64,000 nt of DNA from Proteromonas lacertae (lineage: Eukaryota; Sar; Bigyra; Opalinata; Proteromonadidae), in assembly GCA_002245135.1 (NCBI GenBank), contig NGBS01000585.1, forward strand, positions 1-64,000, in the 5' to 3' direction. How positions within the stretch are numbered: position 1 is the first letter of the stretch; each line of letters starts with the position of its first letter. Under the pieces are notes generated by a model. It worked only from the letters and a program-made list of their open reading frames with translations. It was not told where the DNA came from and made no database searches. Shown one piece after another: positions 47,872 through 60,575 of this stretch. Both the position numbers and the translations under genes were made by a program.

Positions 47872-49381
47872 CTTATAATCATCCCATCTTTGAATATCAA
47901 CAGAATTAGGGAAATTTTCATTATTTCCACTCCACATTACAATCGAAGTATGATGTGATAATCTTCTAACTTGATGTCTGATTTCTAATCTCACACTATC
48001 AATAAATGGTTGATGTACTGGCACAGCTGTACAAGCAAACATAAATTCACCCCATAACATCAATCCCATTTCATCTGCCATATCATATACAGAATCTCTT
48101 TGATATAAACCACCTCCCCATATTCTCAACATATTTTGATTTGTATCTATTGCACTTTGGAACAATTCTCTAAGATGTTCATCGGTTACTCTACTATCAA
48201 ATGCATCAAAGGGAATTACATTACTTCCTTTAATAAAGATTGGAATATCATTCATTGTGAAATACATTAAATGACCTTCATCATGAGGTGATTTTTCTTG
48301 ATGTAATTCTACTGTTCTATAACCAATATTCTTTGTTATATTTTGTTTATCTCCATTGGTTGATGTTAATGTTACTGTTAATGGATATAATTGTTGTTTT
48401 CCATAACCAAAAGGCCACCATAATTCTACTGATTTTCTTTCAACTGTAAAATGCATTTTTACTTCAATTTCTTTTACACCATTTGAAGTGAAAGTTGCTT
48501 TTTGTGATATTCCATTTACATTAGCAATCATTGCACCTTCTGCATTCTCTGTTGTTTGTAAATAAACGGACATATCATACTCAAAATCTCTTTTTTCATT
48601 TTCATGAATATTTGGCACAACATATGTAATAAATGCATCATTAACAGTTATTATTTTTATATCTTTATAAATACCACATGGCACAAATACTGGACCCCAG
48701 TCCCATCCAAAATCACTTTGTGTTTTTCTAATAAAAGCTCTATGTGCATCAGGAATACCATAATCATTTACTTCATCATTAATTGAATATGGATGTCTTT
48801 TAGATTCTTTTCTGGTATAAGTAACAGCATTTTGGAATTGAACTGTAATATTGTTTGTACCAACTATTAATTTATCGGTAATATCTTGGATATATCTCAC
48901 AAACATGTTGTTTGTATCTAATATCACTTGATTGTTTAATCTATATTAAAATAAATAAATAAAAATGTGTTTTATACAAAACAGTAGCAATTGTATCAAT
49001 ACCTTCTGCAACTAAAAACTGACGACGAGCTATAATTTTGAATAACAAAACAATTATACATTTTTTTACATCTGCAGATATATCAAATGATCTAAAATAC
49101 TTCCAATCTTCAAATGCAACCCATGTTTGTCTATAACATTAAAACACGACTTATACTCTAAAACATGATCGTTAAAATATGGGTCATTTATTATTTTAGA
49201 ATTTAATAAATCCATGTGAACTTGGCCAGGAACTTTGGCAGGTATAATAATTGATCCATTAACATTTCTAACATTCCATTCCCCATTCAATGAGATTTCC
49301 CTACATCATATTATTAAATAATAATAAATACGAGTATGCACAAGCACACGACAATAAAATGGCAAGATATACTATTTTCAT
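46620..49381 (-). CDS. Beta-mannosidase (GH2), secreted or lysosomal
   Basis: It hydrolyses beta-mannose from the ends of N-glycan remnants or plant mannans. The start ATG at 49381 gives a signal peptide (MKIVYLAILLSCACA). Family marks are VPGQVHMDLL, FGWDWGPVFVP, RIWGGGLYQRD, the acid/base region MWSGNNE and the nucleophile region VSEYGFQSLPS, all as in eukaryotic GH2 beta-mannosidases. Five introns, one a long TA repeat near 47840-47880, leave about 855 residues, normal size. It is divergent from the LisH-TBCC gene with 84 bp between starts. Confidence 0.92.
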
Positions 49382-49465
49382 TTTAAATTGTCAAGCCAGA
49401 ACACAAATCATGTATTTTTTACTCAAAATGACAGTTAATAATTCTTGTAACGAATCTTTTTCACA

Positions 49466-50773
49466 ATGTCAATAAACCCAATTTCAATCTTATCCGAAGC
49501 CCTTGTCAGAGAATTTTTAAAACGAAACGGTTTTAAAAAGACTTATGAAGCATTTAATAAAGAATGTCCAGCTACAGATCTTCATCCAGGATCTACAACT
49601 GAGTTAGTGAAATCTTTACGTCTAGGAAAGTTGTTTGTTCAAAACAAGCAGAAACCGAGAGAAAATAGACTAAATACAACCTTAGATCTTATGACTGATT
49701 TTTTTATTCTTCCAGAATTGAAAGAAATGGAAATAGAAGCAGATAATGCCAATCAACAACAAAACATCCCACAGCCACCAACTGCAGCTAGTGAAAGTAC
49801 AATTCCAAAAGCAGAATCTAAACCTGCTACAGGAACAACAGCAAGTGCATTAGCTAGTGCTGCTGCTACTGGTGAAGGATTCAAAACTCCAGATGGTAAA
49901 GTGTTTGCCAACAAGAGACGAATGGAGAAAATACATGTTCAAAACCTTTTATTCATACAATGATAGAACAAACGAAACTTTGACACATTATAATGGAGAA
50001 ATAGATGGTCAAGCGTTTGATATATGCAATATCCATGATTGTACAATACAATTGTTAGATTGGTCTGCAACAATTAATGTATAAATATATTTTTTAAATT
50101 TAATATTTTTTTGTATAGTGTGATGATGTTTTTAACAGTACTTTAGTGATTGGTCCAGTTTCAGATTCAATATTTATTAGAAACGTTCATGATTCTACAA
50201 TTTATGTAAATTGTCGTCAATTGAGAACAAGAGACTGTAGTAATTGTAATATTTATTTATACTGTCAAACTGATCCTATTATTGAATTATCTAATAATAT
50301 GAATTTTGCACCATTCTTATGTGCATATCCTCATTTAACTGAAGTATATATATATATATATATATATATCTTAATATTATTTATTTAGCAAATGAAAAAA
50401 GCAAGTTTGGATATAAGAGATAATCATTGGCAAAGAGTATTTGATTTTAATAAAGAAGATACTACACTTCCAGAACCACATTGGCAAGTTATGCGTATTA
50501 TTAATAATATATTATTATTATTATTAAATAGCAACATCAGATCATAAACCTAAAGAGATTAAACTTGATAATGATCCTTCACCTCCAGAAAATCCTTGTT
50601 CAACCATAGCTATGTATATATTATATATTGTTTTGTTATATAATATCTTTATGTATATAGAACTGGTTTAGATGGTGCTCCACTTGATGGTGATGGTGAT
50701 CCGAATATGAAATCATATTCTATCAAAGGTTAGTCAAGCTGATGCAGAGATGTTAGCAGGAGATAATATTTAG
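49466..50773 (+). CDS. LisH plus TBCC-domain (RP2-like) protein (needs +1 shifts)
   Basis: The N-terminus EALVREFLKRNGFKKTYEAF is a LisH-type dimerisation helix pair. After a Gln/Pro/Ala linker comes a TBCC/C-CAP beta-helix: GEIDGQAFDICNIHDC, SIFIRNVHDSTIYVNC, CRQLRTRDCSNC and QTDPIIELSNNMNFAPF, close to RP2 and tubulin cofactor C. RP2 proteins act as GAPs for Arl GTPases at the ciliary base, using an Arg in the Q-x-R-x-R-D motif, present here as RQLRTRD. The first frame stops at TGA 49961-49963 just before the TBCC fold, which lies one base on. A second +1 move at TAG 50731-50733 would add SQADAEMLAGDNI. Four introns join in phase. Confidence 0.88.
49961..49963 (+). other. In-frame TGA bypassed by +1 shift ahead of the TBCC domain
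   Basis: Reading TTC ATA CAA TGA TAG. Dropping the T gives GAT AGA ACA AAC GAA, which runs into the TBCC domain. A shift slightly upstream, at AAC CTT TTA, is also possible and would read FYSYNDRTNE. Confidence 0.6.
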
Positions 50774-50934
50774 ACAATAATTGATAATTAGTTAAAAATA
50801 TTGTTTATTTTTGTTAAAAGATTAAGGAGGAAATATAGTTTTTATTTTATTTGATTGTTTGATTCTGGTTTGTTTCTTTTTAAATCCGTTTTTGTTTTTT
50901 CTTGTATAAGAACAAGAAAATTTAAAATTAAGAG

Positions 50935-53900
50935 ATGATTTCGAGTTTAGGTAGACGTATACATTATTTGTTTAATCACTGAAATAGTTCCACCAGAAAT
51001 TACAAGATTAGAACCTTCTTGTGGACCAAAGGATGGTGATACAGAAATTCATATACATGGTGAACATTTTCCAAAAGTTAAAAAAGCTAAAGTGATATTC
51101 AAATATAATAGAGACACAAGAACAGCACTTGGTTCTGTGTTGAGTACAACAGAAATTGTATGTAAAACACCAGGATTTCCTTTTTGTTGTGATGCTACAG
51201 TAGAAGTTTTAATTGACAAAATACTTACTAGAAGTGGTAAAAGATTCCATTTCTATGATGAATTGTATATAACTAAAGTAGTACCAGAAGTAGTAGCTCA
51301 AGAATGTCCATCTAAATTAAGTGTTTATGTAATGTGTGAAAGTTGGTCTATTTCCAACGATTGGACTAAAATTCCAAATTTAATACCAAATTATTCACCA
51401 GATGACACAAAATCTCCTCATTTCACTCCCTTTATTCGATTCATTTATGGAGATGGGAGACATGTTGAAGTAGAAGGTGTAGAAACAAGAGATTCAGAAC
51501 ATCGAATATTATTTACTTGTGAGCCGCCAATAGAGAGAACTGGTAAGATAATCACAGCAATTACACTGAATGGTATAGATTGGTCAACTAGACATAGAAG
51601 TATATTGTTTATACATTATTATATTAATAAAATAGATTGTAGTGATCTCTTAGAAATCTATGCTGAACCAAAATACGATAGAATTGTACCAGCGTGTAAA
51701 CCAATCCATGGAACAAAACATTTTGAAATAATTGGCTCGTCTATAGTTCAAACTAAAGATATAAAGATCACATTCTACAGATCTGACAATGATCAAAAAT
51801 TAGTTACAGTTACAGGTGATTGGGTAGATGACGGTCATATAGTATTTACATTAGGTGAATCAGTATATGAAGGTGAAAGTTATGCAAAAATATCAGTAAA
51901 TAATATGTTTGCAAATGTGAAATTACCATTTTATTTCTATCGATTTCCTAAGTATAAATCATGTAGTCCTGAATATGGATCATCAAATGGTGGTACTCCA
52001 GTGAGATTAGAATGTTTTCTAGAAGTTGTATATATTTATTTATTTATTTATTTATTTATTTATTATATGAATAGTTTGATAGAGATGGTGAGACTACACA
52101 TAGAAAAGATCTCAAAGATACTTATATAAAAGACACTAATGATATTACAGTAAGATTAATGCACAGTGGTCCATCAGTGAAAAACAATGTAATTGGTGTA
52201 GTTAAAGGTGAATTAGATATCAATGGTGATTTGCTATTTGAAACTCCTCCAAATATTAACTCTTTAGCTTATTATTATAGTAATGTCGAAGATGTGGATA
52301 TTGAAGTGGCTTTTGATGGTAAAACATATAATGGTGATTTGATATTTAGATATTATCAGTATAGATATTATATTATATTATATTTGTATATAGAGCTCCT
52401 ACTATTTTAGTTGTATCTGAAAATCCAATCTCTTGTGTTGGTGGAACTCCATTTACAGTATTATTGGCTGAACCAGTTCCAAATACAAAGACTTATTCAA
52501 TTAGATTCAAAGTTGGTGATGAATATTATATTCAACAAGCCGATACTGTTATTGAAAATGATCCTGATGCTAAACAGAAATTGGAATGTATGTTACCACA
52601 AGTGAAGAATGTTCCAGAAAGAGGATGTGAATGTGTAATTGATGTATCCTTTAATGATTTGGATTATTCAAAGTGTTATGCTGAAACTTATACTGTTCAT
52701 ATGTTTTTAACTCCAATACTGGTGAAGATAATACCAAATTTTGCACTTTCCAGTGGTGGTGATAAAATTGAACTACAATTTGATGGAATGGATACATATT
52801 TATCAGAATATGAACAATATAAAAACAAAAGTAAAAACTTCAGTAATTCACCAATAACTAATAATGACAATATCAAATCATTTAAATTAATTAAAGTGAA
52901 ATGGTCATGGCAGTCAAAGAGATATCAAGATCTATATACAGTTGATACTGTTGTTATTGAAAATGGTAAAGTATATGCATTTGTACCACAATGTTTAGCT
53001 GATACTCCTTTAGTAAGAGTGGATGTGGCATTAGGTGATTCCCCATTTGCACCATCTTCATGTATATTGACTTATTTTGAATTGCCTGAATTAACATCAT
53101 TATCTCCATCATCTGGACCAATTAGTGGTGGTTCTACTTTGAGTATTAAAGGAAATGGATTTGTTGATACTAATTATATAACTGTTAGATTTTTTAATTT
53201 AAATTTTAATTGTACAGTTGATGGTACTTATGTGAATGAGAATGAAATATTATGTGTTACTCCTGTTGCAAATATTGTTGGTTTTACTACGATTGAAGTA
53301 TCATTAAATGGTCAACAATTTAATCTTCAAAAACCATTGTTATTCTTATTTGTTCAATTACCTTTTTCTATTACATTACAACCGAGATATACTATGTATA
53401 ATACGGCTGCTCGTATTTCGTTATTAGCAAAAGATATCTTCTATCCAGGTGAATTATATGTAAAAATGACAAATGATTCAAATAAGCTTGAATATATTGT
53501 ACAAACTAAATACGATCCTGTTTTAGAATGGACTAAATATTTCAATATGTTTGAAAAGGCAGTAAATGGTGTATTTTCAGATGCTGTAGTTGGTGTTGGA
53601 TTAAAAAGATTGACAGATGTAATAGCTAAAAGAATGACAACTGCATTAAATACAAATACAGCCTATTTTATCACTCCAGACAACATACCGCCAGGTAAAA
53701 TTACATTTCATTTAAGTAGTGATGGTCAACAATTCAAATTAGCTGATGGTTATTTTGATGTGATTGATAATCCAGCAGTAAAGAAAATTACACCTACTGC
53801 CTTACATTGGAGTGGTGGTGAAAATATTAGAATAGTAGGAGGTAATCTACAAGATCTAGGTTGTATTAAAGTAAGGTTTACTTATCCAGAAACAAATGAA

Positions 53901-56657
53901 ACAATATTAGTAGAAGGAAGATCAATAAAAGGAGGTATTGAGTGTATAAGTCCTGAATTCTCAAAGTGTGGTGATTGGTATTATTCTGTTACTTTAGATG
54001 GAATAAAATTCATTACATCTTTACCAATACCAATATATGGCAAGATAGTAATTGAAGAAATATATCCAAATCTTGGTACAATTCGTGGTGACACAATGGT
54101 GACTGTTACTGGAAGTGGATTTGCTGATTCAGGTGTAGCAAAGGCAAGATTAACAGTAATAGATAATGAAAATAATGTATATGAACCATTAGTAGTATCA
54201 GGTAAATATATTGATAATAAAATAGTATTTACTACTCCTCGATTTCCTTCATCAGGTAAAGCAAAAGTGGAAGTAAGTATGAATAATAGAGATTGGAATT
54301 GTGTCTATCAAAATAGAAACGGTGATACAGATATTATATACTTTTTAGTATATCCTCAACCTGTTATAACAAATATTCAAATTAGTGGTAATTATAGAGA
54401 TATAGTTCATATTGAAGGAAACAATTTCTATTCTTACGGACCTGTTATTGTAAGATTTAAACCATTAGATGGTGAAAAGAAAGGTGAAAAATTAGATGTA
54501 AATGGACAAATATGGAGTTCTTCTGTAATTGAATGTAAATCACCATCATTATATACAAAATGTTGTATAATAGAAATAAGTCTAGATGATAAACATTATA
54601 CGAGACAGAAAATAGGAATTGAATTTAAAGTAATACCAATTATAACAGCGATTAGCCCAAGTTGGGGACCTCTTTGTGGAGGAACAACTTTAACACTAAC
54701 AGGAGAGAATTTTGAGAATACTGGTAAAATCGTTGTGTCATTCTCCTGTGAATGGGGTGGAGATAGAAGAGTATTAGGATTATTCACTGAAGATGGTACA
54801 ATACAGTGTCAAGCACCATCATTTTTAGATTGTCAAAGAATGAGAAGGCATAAGAATTTGAATGTGAAAGTGGATGTATGTTTGTTAGGTGGTAGAACTA
54901 TTAGAACATTGCCACTACTAATTCCATTGAAGATATTTAGATACTACGATAAAGATCCATTGATATGGGCAGTTAAACCAAAAGATGGACCAGTTTATGG
55001 AAATTTTGCAATGTTTCTTGAAACTCAACAAGTTCATAACACAAAAGATTTGATAGTGAGATTAAGACATGAAGCAACAGGTGAAACATTTTATATTAAA
55101 CCAAAGTATAAGAAAGGAGGACAATTATCATTAATGGCTCCAGCTTGGGAATATTCCTCAGATGGTACTGTTGCTGTGAATGTTACTTATAATGGACAAG
55201 ATTATTCAAATGATCATAAAAGAGCTAAATTAGGTATTTGGTCTACATGGCAGAATAGACCAGGAGCTGCAAAGAATCAATCACAACAACAAACCAAAAG
55301 TTTTGATAATCCAATGGATATAACAGGAGGTACAGCTGAGAAGTATGTTAGTTTGAAAGTTATTAAAGAGAATACTGAAACTGATTATTCTCTTAGACCA
55401 ACTAGTAGAGTATGGAAGATTAAAGATTCTCCATTTGCACTACCTTCACCAGAGACTGTTCATAATGATTTATTCTTAAATGATAAAAAACTTCAAGAAA
55501 CAGCTAAGAAAACAGAAGCATTAGCTCCAAAAGATGATAAAAATCCAATATGGTTGAATAAAGGTGCATATTTCACTGAATATGATACACCATTTACTGT
55601 TGAAGATCCGCCAGTAAATGAACAAGTATATCATCCACCATTTACAGAATTTACAGAAATGGATGATGAATTATTAAAGCAATTAGATGCTATGGAATCA
55701 GAAGGTGATTTATACTCAATCCCACAAACTGCCAAAAGTAAATCAAGAGCATCTTTAGTATTATCACCATATCCAATGACAAGAGATCATGAAAGTTTAA
55801 GAGAATCATTTCATCGATCATTATTAGATGCACCAAATATGGCACTTCTTAATGAGCAATTACAGGAGCAACAGAAACCATCTTCGCCTTCTAAGAGCAA
55901 TAGACCAAAAAGTGCATTATTAATAAGACCGAGTACAACAATGACTTCAACAGCAAATAATACATTAAGATCAACTTTAAGAAGTGAAAGTGCTGCATCA
56001 TTGTTATTACCTCCTACAATTCCAAGAGCACAAACAGTTCCTCCTAATCAATCATTATTATCATCAACTACATCATACAATAGATGTATATCACCAAAAA
56101 CACCATCATTCGATAATAACAAAGGAAGATCAAGATCAGTAATGGATAATAATATGTTTAATAATAACAGAACATCTCCAACATCTTCTCTAAGACCACA
56201 ATCAGAATTAGCAATGAATAATTCTTTATGTAATACCAAATTTGATTCAACCACAAAATCAACATTTTATGAAACAGGCAATAGTGTTTATAAACCAACT
56301 CCATTCAATAATACTAATTCTCCAGTAAGGAAAAGAAGAGAAATTACTCCAGCAAGGACAATCAAAAAACCAGAATCTAGATGTCCTTATCACTCTGAAT
56401 TATCAATATATTTAAGAGATTTATTTTTAAATCCATCTGATGGGCATGATACTCAAATATGTTTTATGAGAGTATTACAAACATTTGATAAGAATTGGGA
56501 TAATACCTTAGATTATCGATCATTTTGTATGGGTATTAGAAAATTATTACCTGATATTTCTGAAGAAAGATTAAGTGAATGTTGGAGAGAAGTAGTTCCA
56601 AAAGAAAAAACTCATATCTATTATTCTGAATATATAAATAGTTTAGGTCGTATATAA
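50935..56657 (+). CDS. Giant TIG/IPT-repeat protein with C-terminal EF-hand-like pair
   Basis: The protein is about 1860 residues, mostly from one 4.2-kb exon. The start MISSL is joined by a short intron to PPEITRLEPSCGPKDG. At least eight immunoglobulin-like TIG units can be seen, each with a (S)P-x-x-G-P-x-x-G-G-(D/T) turn and a G-x-x-F strand: LSPSSGPISGGSTLSI, IYPNLGTIRGDTMVTV and ISPSWGPLCGGTTLTL are the clearest. There is no signal peptide or membrane helix, so it is probably intracellular. A Ser/Asn-rich region follows, then FDKNWDNTLDYRSF and a second helix pair that look like EF-hands. The cellular role is unknown; a structural role in the flagellum is possible given the neighbours. 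No frameshift in its whole length. Confidence 0.82.
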
Positions 56658-56698
56658 AATAAAATAAAAATATATATATGAATTATTTTTTCCTTTAA

Positions 56699-59600
56699 TT
56701 ATTTTATATTCCAAAATTCTTTAGACAATTCTCTCTTCACTTCTTCTGAAATTCCATTTAGCTCAATTATTCCAATTGATGAAAATGTTTTTAAAAATGA
56801 TTGTAATTGTGATATTTCAATATTCTCTTTTACAGTTATTAAGAATGTTTCTAAACTGTCAAATATTTCTTTATTTTCTATTAGCAATTTTAATCTTTCT
56901 TCATTTAATTCATACTCCTAACATTGTTATCTTATTTAATCTTTTATAGTTTTTTAATCTATCTATAAGCATTTTTAATCCTTCATCACTCATTCCAATA
57001 TCTATTAATTTAAAAACTAATATGTTCATAAGATACTTGATATATTTATTGATGAATAATCGTTATACTTATACACAATTTTACCTATATTTTCACATAT
57101 TATTTTTATCCCTTCATCTCCAATTGGATTATGATGAATTGGAATGTATTCTGAATCTTTTGGTAAGTTTTCCATTAATTCCTTTAATCCTTTACTACTA
57201 ATGTTATTGTAAGCTAAATAAAGACTTTGATAATCAATTTGCTTGATTAATGAAATATGAGAATCATGAATTTTTAAATCTATTTCCATTAGAATTATAT
57301 AGTCTTTATACGTGCAAAATCATTTTCTCCATAATCTTTTCTCTTCTTTTTAATACAATAATTCAAATAATATTCTACTTCTTCATTATTCCATAATAGA
57401 TTTTTAATGTCTATAAATGGATATTCTTCATCTGCTAATGATTTTGAACAAACAGATTTTAATCCATCAATTCTGATGTTATTTCCTTTTAAATTTATAT
57501 TTTTACATTTACCTAAAGAATCTATTATATCTGATAATAAAATCACACTTTCATCATCTATTGATATATTACTCAAATTAATTTCACCATCCTCTATCAT
57601 CAATAGATTCGGGTAGTATAATAATAGGTTAAATCCATCATTACCAATTGGATTATCTATTGAAGAAATGATAAATAGTAAAACAAATATACTATGAATT
57701 AATAATTTTACAAAAGAGTATCTGTCATTATTCACCAAACATTTAATTAAATAATCTATTCCATCTGAATCTATTTTATTATCACTAACATCAAGCACAA
57801 TATTGTCATCATATTTTTCTAGAGATAAATATTGTAATCCATGTGAAGATAATCCCAACTCTATTTTATATTAACAAACAAATAATACTAGAAAAATAAC
57901 AAAAGAAGAAACTACTGAAACAATCACCTGTATTTTTCATAAAATAATGGTGATATGGTGATAATAATTTCATTCCTTCATCTCCAATTTCATTTCCATT
58001 TAAATGAAGTTTATAAAGTTTTGGAATTGATGATAGATTATTAATCAATATTTCTATACTTTTATAAGTCAGTTTATTATCTAAGAGGTATTAACATATT
58101 AAGTTATACTTCTCAAATTTAACTCTGTGATTTCTCTTAATTCATTTAATCTTAATGAAATGAATGATTTGAAGAAATCATCATCAATCCCCATATCACT
58201 CAAATCTAATTGACGCATAGTATTAATTAATTGCGGAATGTCTTTATCTATTAACAACTCTTTACATGGATCGCAATATGTATCTGGAAATTTGGAGAAT
58301 AAGGCTTTTAATGCAAATGAATGAATATTATCATTCCATTGAATATCTATTTTCTTAAGATTTGGATATTTATATAATTTTTCTGATAATAATATCATAG
58401 ATTCATCATTTAAATTCATTTCATAAAGATTTAATTCATTTTTACTATTAATTAATAAATGTAAATATGGAAGCAATAATCTAAAGCCTTTTGAACGACT
58501 GGATTAACTACAACAAAATTAGATCAAAAATAAAATAATATATACATGTAAGATTCATATATTTCATCATGAATGGAATTGATTTTATAAATGATTTAAT
58601 GAAATCAGAAGTAACACCACATGATGATATATTCAATTCTTGTAGATTAGATAATTGAGATAAATATGACCCAAAGAGTGATTGATACTGAAATGGAATT
58701 CTAATATTATCTAAACAAACAAATTAATAATATACTAAAATTCAGTTTTGTTGGATTTATTAATTTCATTATCCAAAAGAAATAATACATTCCTTTTTTG
58801 CAGGCACAAATATGATCTTTATCAATTCTAATTTCTTCATAATGACTAGAAACATTAAATATTATTCTATCTAATTTACATTTATTTCCTTCTTCACATT
58901 GGTGATTAACTTGAAATTTCAATTTCACGTTCTATTGATCTATCAAATTTGTATATTTTCATCATCAATAGCATAGCTAATATTCTTTCATTGGGTTTAT
59001 TATTGTATGATTCTATCAAATCATCTCGAACCTCTTCCCATTTATCACTTTCAAGATTGTATTTTAATGAATTAGTAATTGGTAGAGGAACAATCAAATA
59101 ATCATTATTGAATAACGTTTCTTTTCTTTCATTACACATCATTACATTATCTTCTTCATCTCTCAATATTTCACTCATCTTTATCATCTCTTTTTTCAAC
59201 TCTTTTAAACTCATTCTATTCTCATTGTTCACTTTCAACATTCTTTCTATTATTTCTTTCATTTTATCATCACATTCTATATCAAAACTATATTTACATC
59301 TCACAATATTCTCTTTCGTTTTTCTCATATTATTATCTTCATTGAATGGTAATTTATTGTTATCATCTCATATAAAATACATCCAATTGACCAAATCACA
59401 CTTTTCTCATTACATTCTAATCCATTTAATTCTTCAGGGCTTTTGAAGCATATATCATATAATCTCATATCTTCCTCTTTTCTCAATGTGTTTAACCATA
59501 CATCACAGATCTTTATTTTATCTTCTTCATATATCACATTACTACTCTTCACATTATCAGCTTCTACATCATATTCATTCAACATCATCATAAGATTGGA

Positions 59601-59978
59601 TATTGAACATATCACATCATAAATTTCCCAATTGCATATGGATTTATTCTTAATAATCTCTTCTAAATCTCTGTCATAGTATTTTCTTTCCAATACAACA
59701 TATGCACTGTTTTTATCGAATTGATTCATTTTATATGGAAGAATAAATGATAAACACCATCCAGAATAAGTTGCTTGATTTTCATAGAATTTTAATATTT
59801 TATTTTCTTTTATATCAGCAACATTCAAAATCTTCACCATATGTATATCATTATGTGTGTTGAACTGTCACATCTATTTCATTACCACTCTTTTTTACCT
59901 TGTTTTTTATCTACAATTGTATATAAGCCATAATACTTTAGCATGACATGAAAATGCAGCGTATAACTCAACGTCCAT
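56699..59978 (-). pseudogene. Decayed kinase-like / leucine-rich-repeat gene, copy 2
   Basis: This is a paralogue of the relic at 1342-4666 in the opposite orientation. A short first exon (MDVELYAAF) and a 26-nt intron precede VKILNVADIKENK, then EADNVKSSNVIYEE in the catalytic-loop position, FKSPEELNGLECNE, WSIGCILYEM, RMLKVNNENRMSL, and RI-type LRR units (NPIGDEGIK, LDLSDMGIDDDF). Single-base frame breaks occur near 59860 (+1), 59340 (-1) and 58920 (+1), so no full product can be made in one frame. Conservation is better than in copy 1, suggesting later decay. LRR exons are separated by small introns. Confidence 0.78.
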
Positions 59979-60057
59979 GGATGAATATATGCAAAATGAC
60001 TTTTTCATTTTTACATTTTTTTGTTTATTTTTACATACATAATCTGCAACATTATGA

Positions 60058-60395
60058 GAATTGGATAATCATCTTCAATGAATGGTAATTTATTGTTTAT
60101 CATTTCATATAACTATATTCTTTAAAATACTAATCCATTCAGGAATATTAAATCTTCATTCTCTAGTACAATGTTACTAATGAATTATATTCACTCAATA
60201 TTATTTATACATTATATAATCTATATACCACACTGTAAACATCACTTTATGATGAATGTATGTATTAAACTGTTTTCATTGAATTTTAATTTGTTATTTC
60301 TTTTTATTCCATTTATATTCAAAGTATAACCATTTTCATATCTCCTTCATCTTTCACAACCAAAACAACTTAATTTTCACTCTTTGTCAACTCTT
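60058..60395 (-). pseudogene. Short third relic of the kinase-like/LRR family
   Basis: On the minus strand, pieces matching copy 2 appear in order: DEGDMKMV and KRNNKLKFNEN (compare IKENKILKFYEN), then LSEYNS (compare LNEYDV), then MINNKLPF (compare the MI-NKLPF segment of copies 1 and 2). Many stops and large deletions make this a clear remnant. It lies just upstream of copy 2 and in the same orientation, as left by a tandem duplication. Confidence 0.65.
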
Positions 60396-60575
60396 TTTTA
60401 AATCTAGTCATGATAATAACGTGATTTTACCACAAATTTTTATAAAATACTATCAATACAATGCATATAAATGAAAAAGAAAAGTGGCTCAAAAATTGGT
60501 CTGAAAGTCACTTTTTATCAAGCCAAGACATTCGTTTTTAAAAACGTTTTTTATTTCTTTTGAATTTAATACAAG

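Noticed and set aside
49020-49080. Frame break in beta-mannosidase
   Set aside because: Choosing the second GT as donor (GTATAATTG) gives a phase-1 intron and a continuous GH2 sequence.
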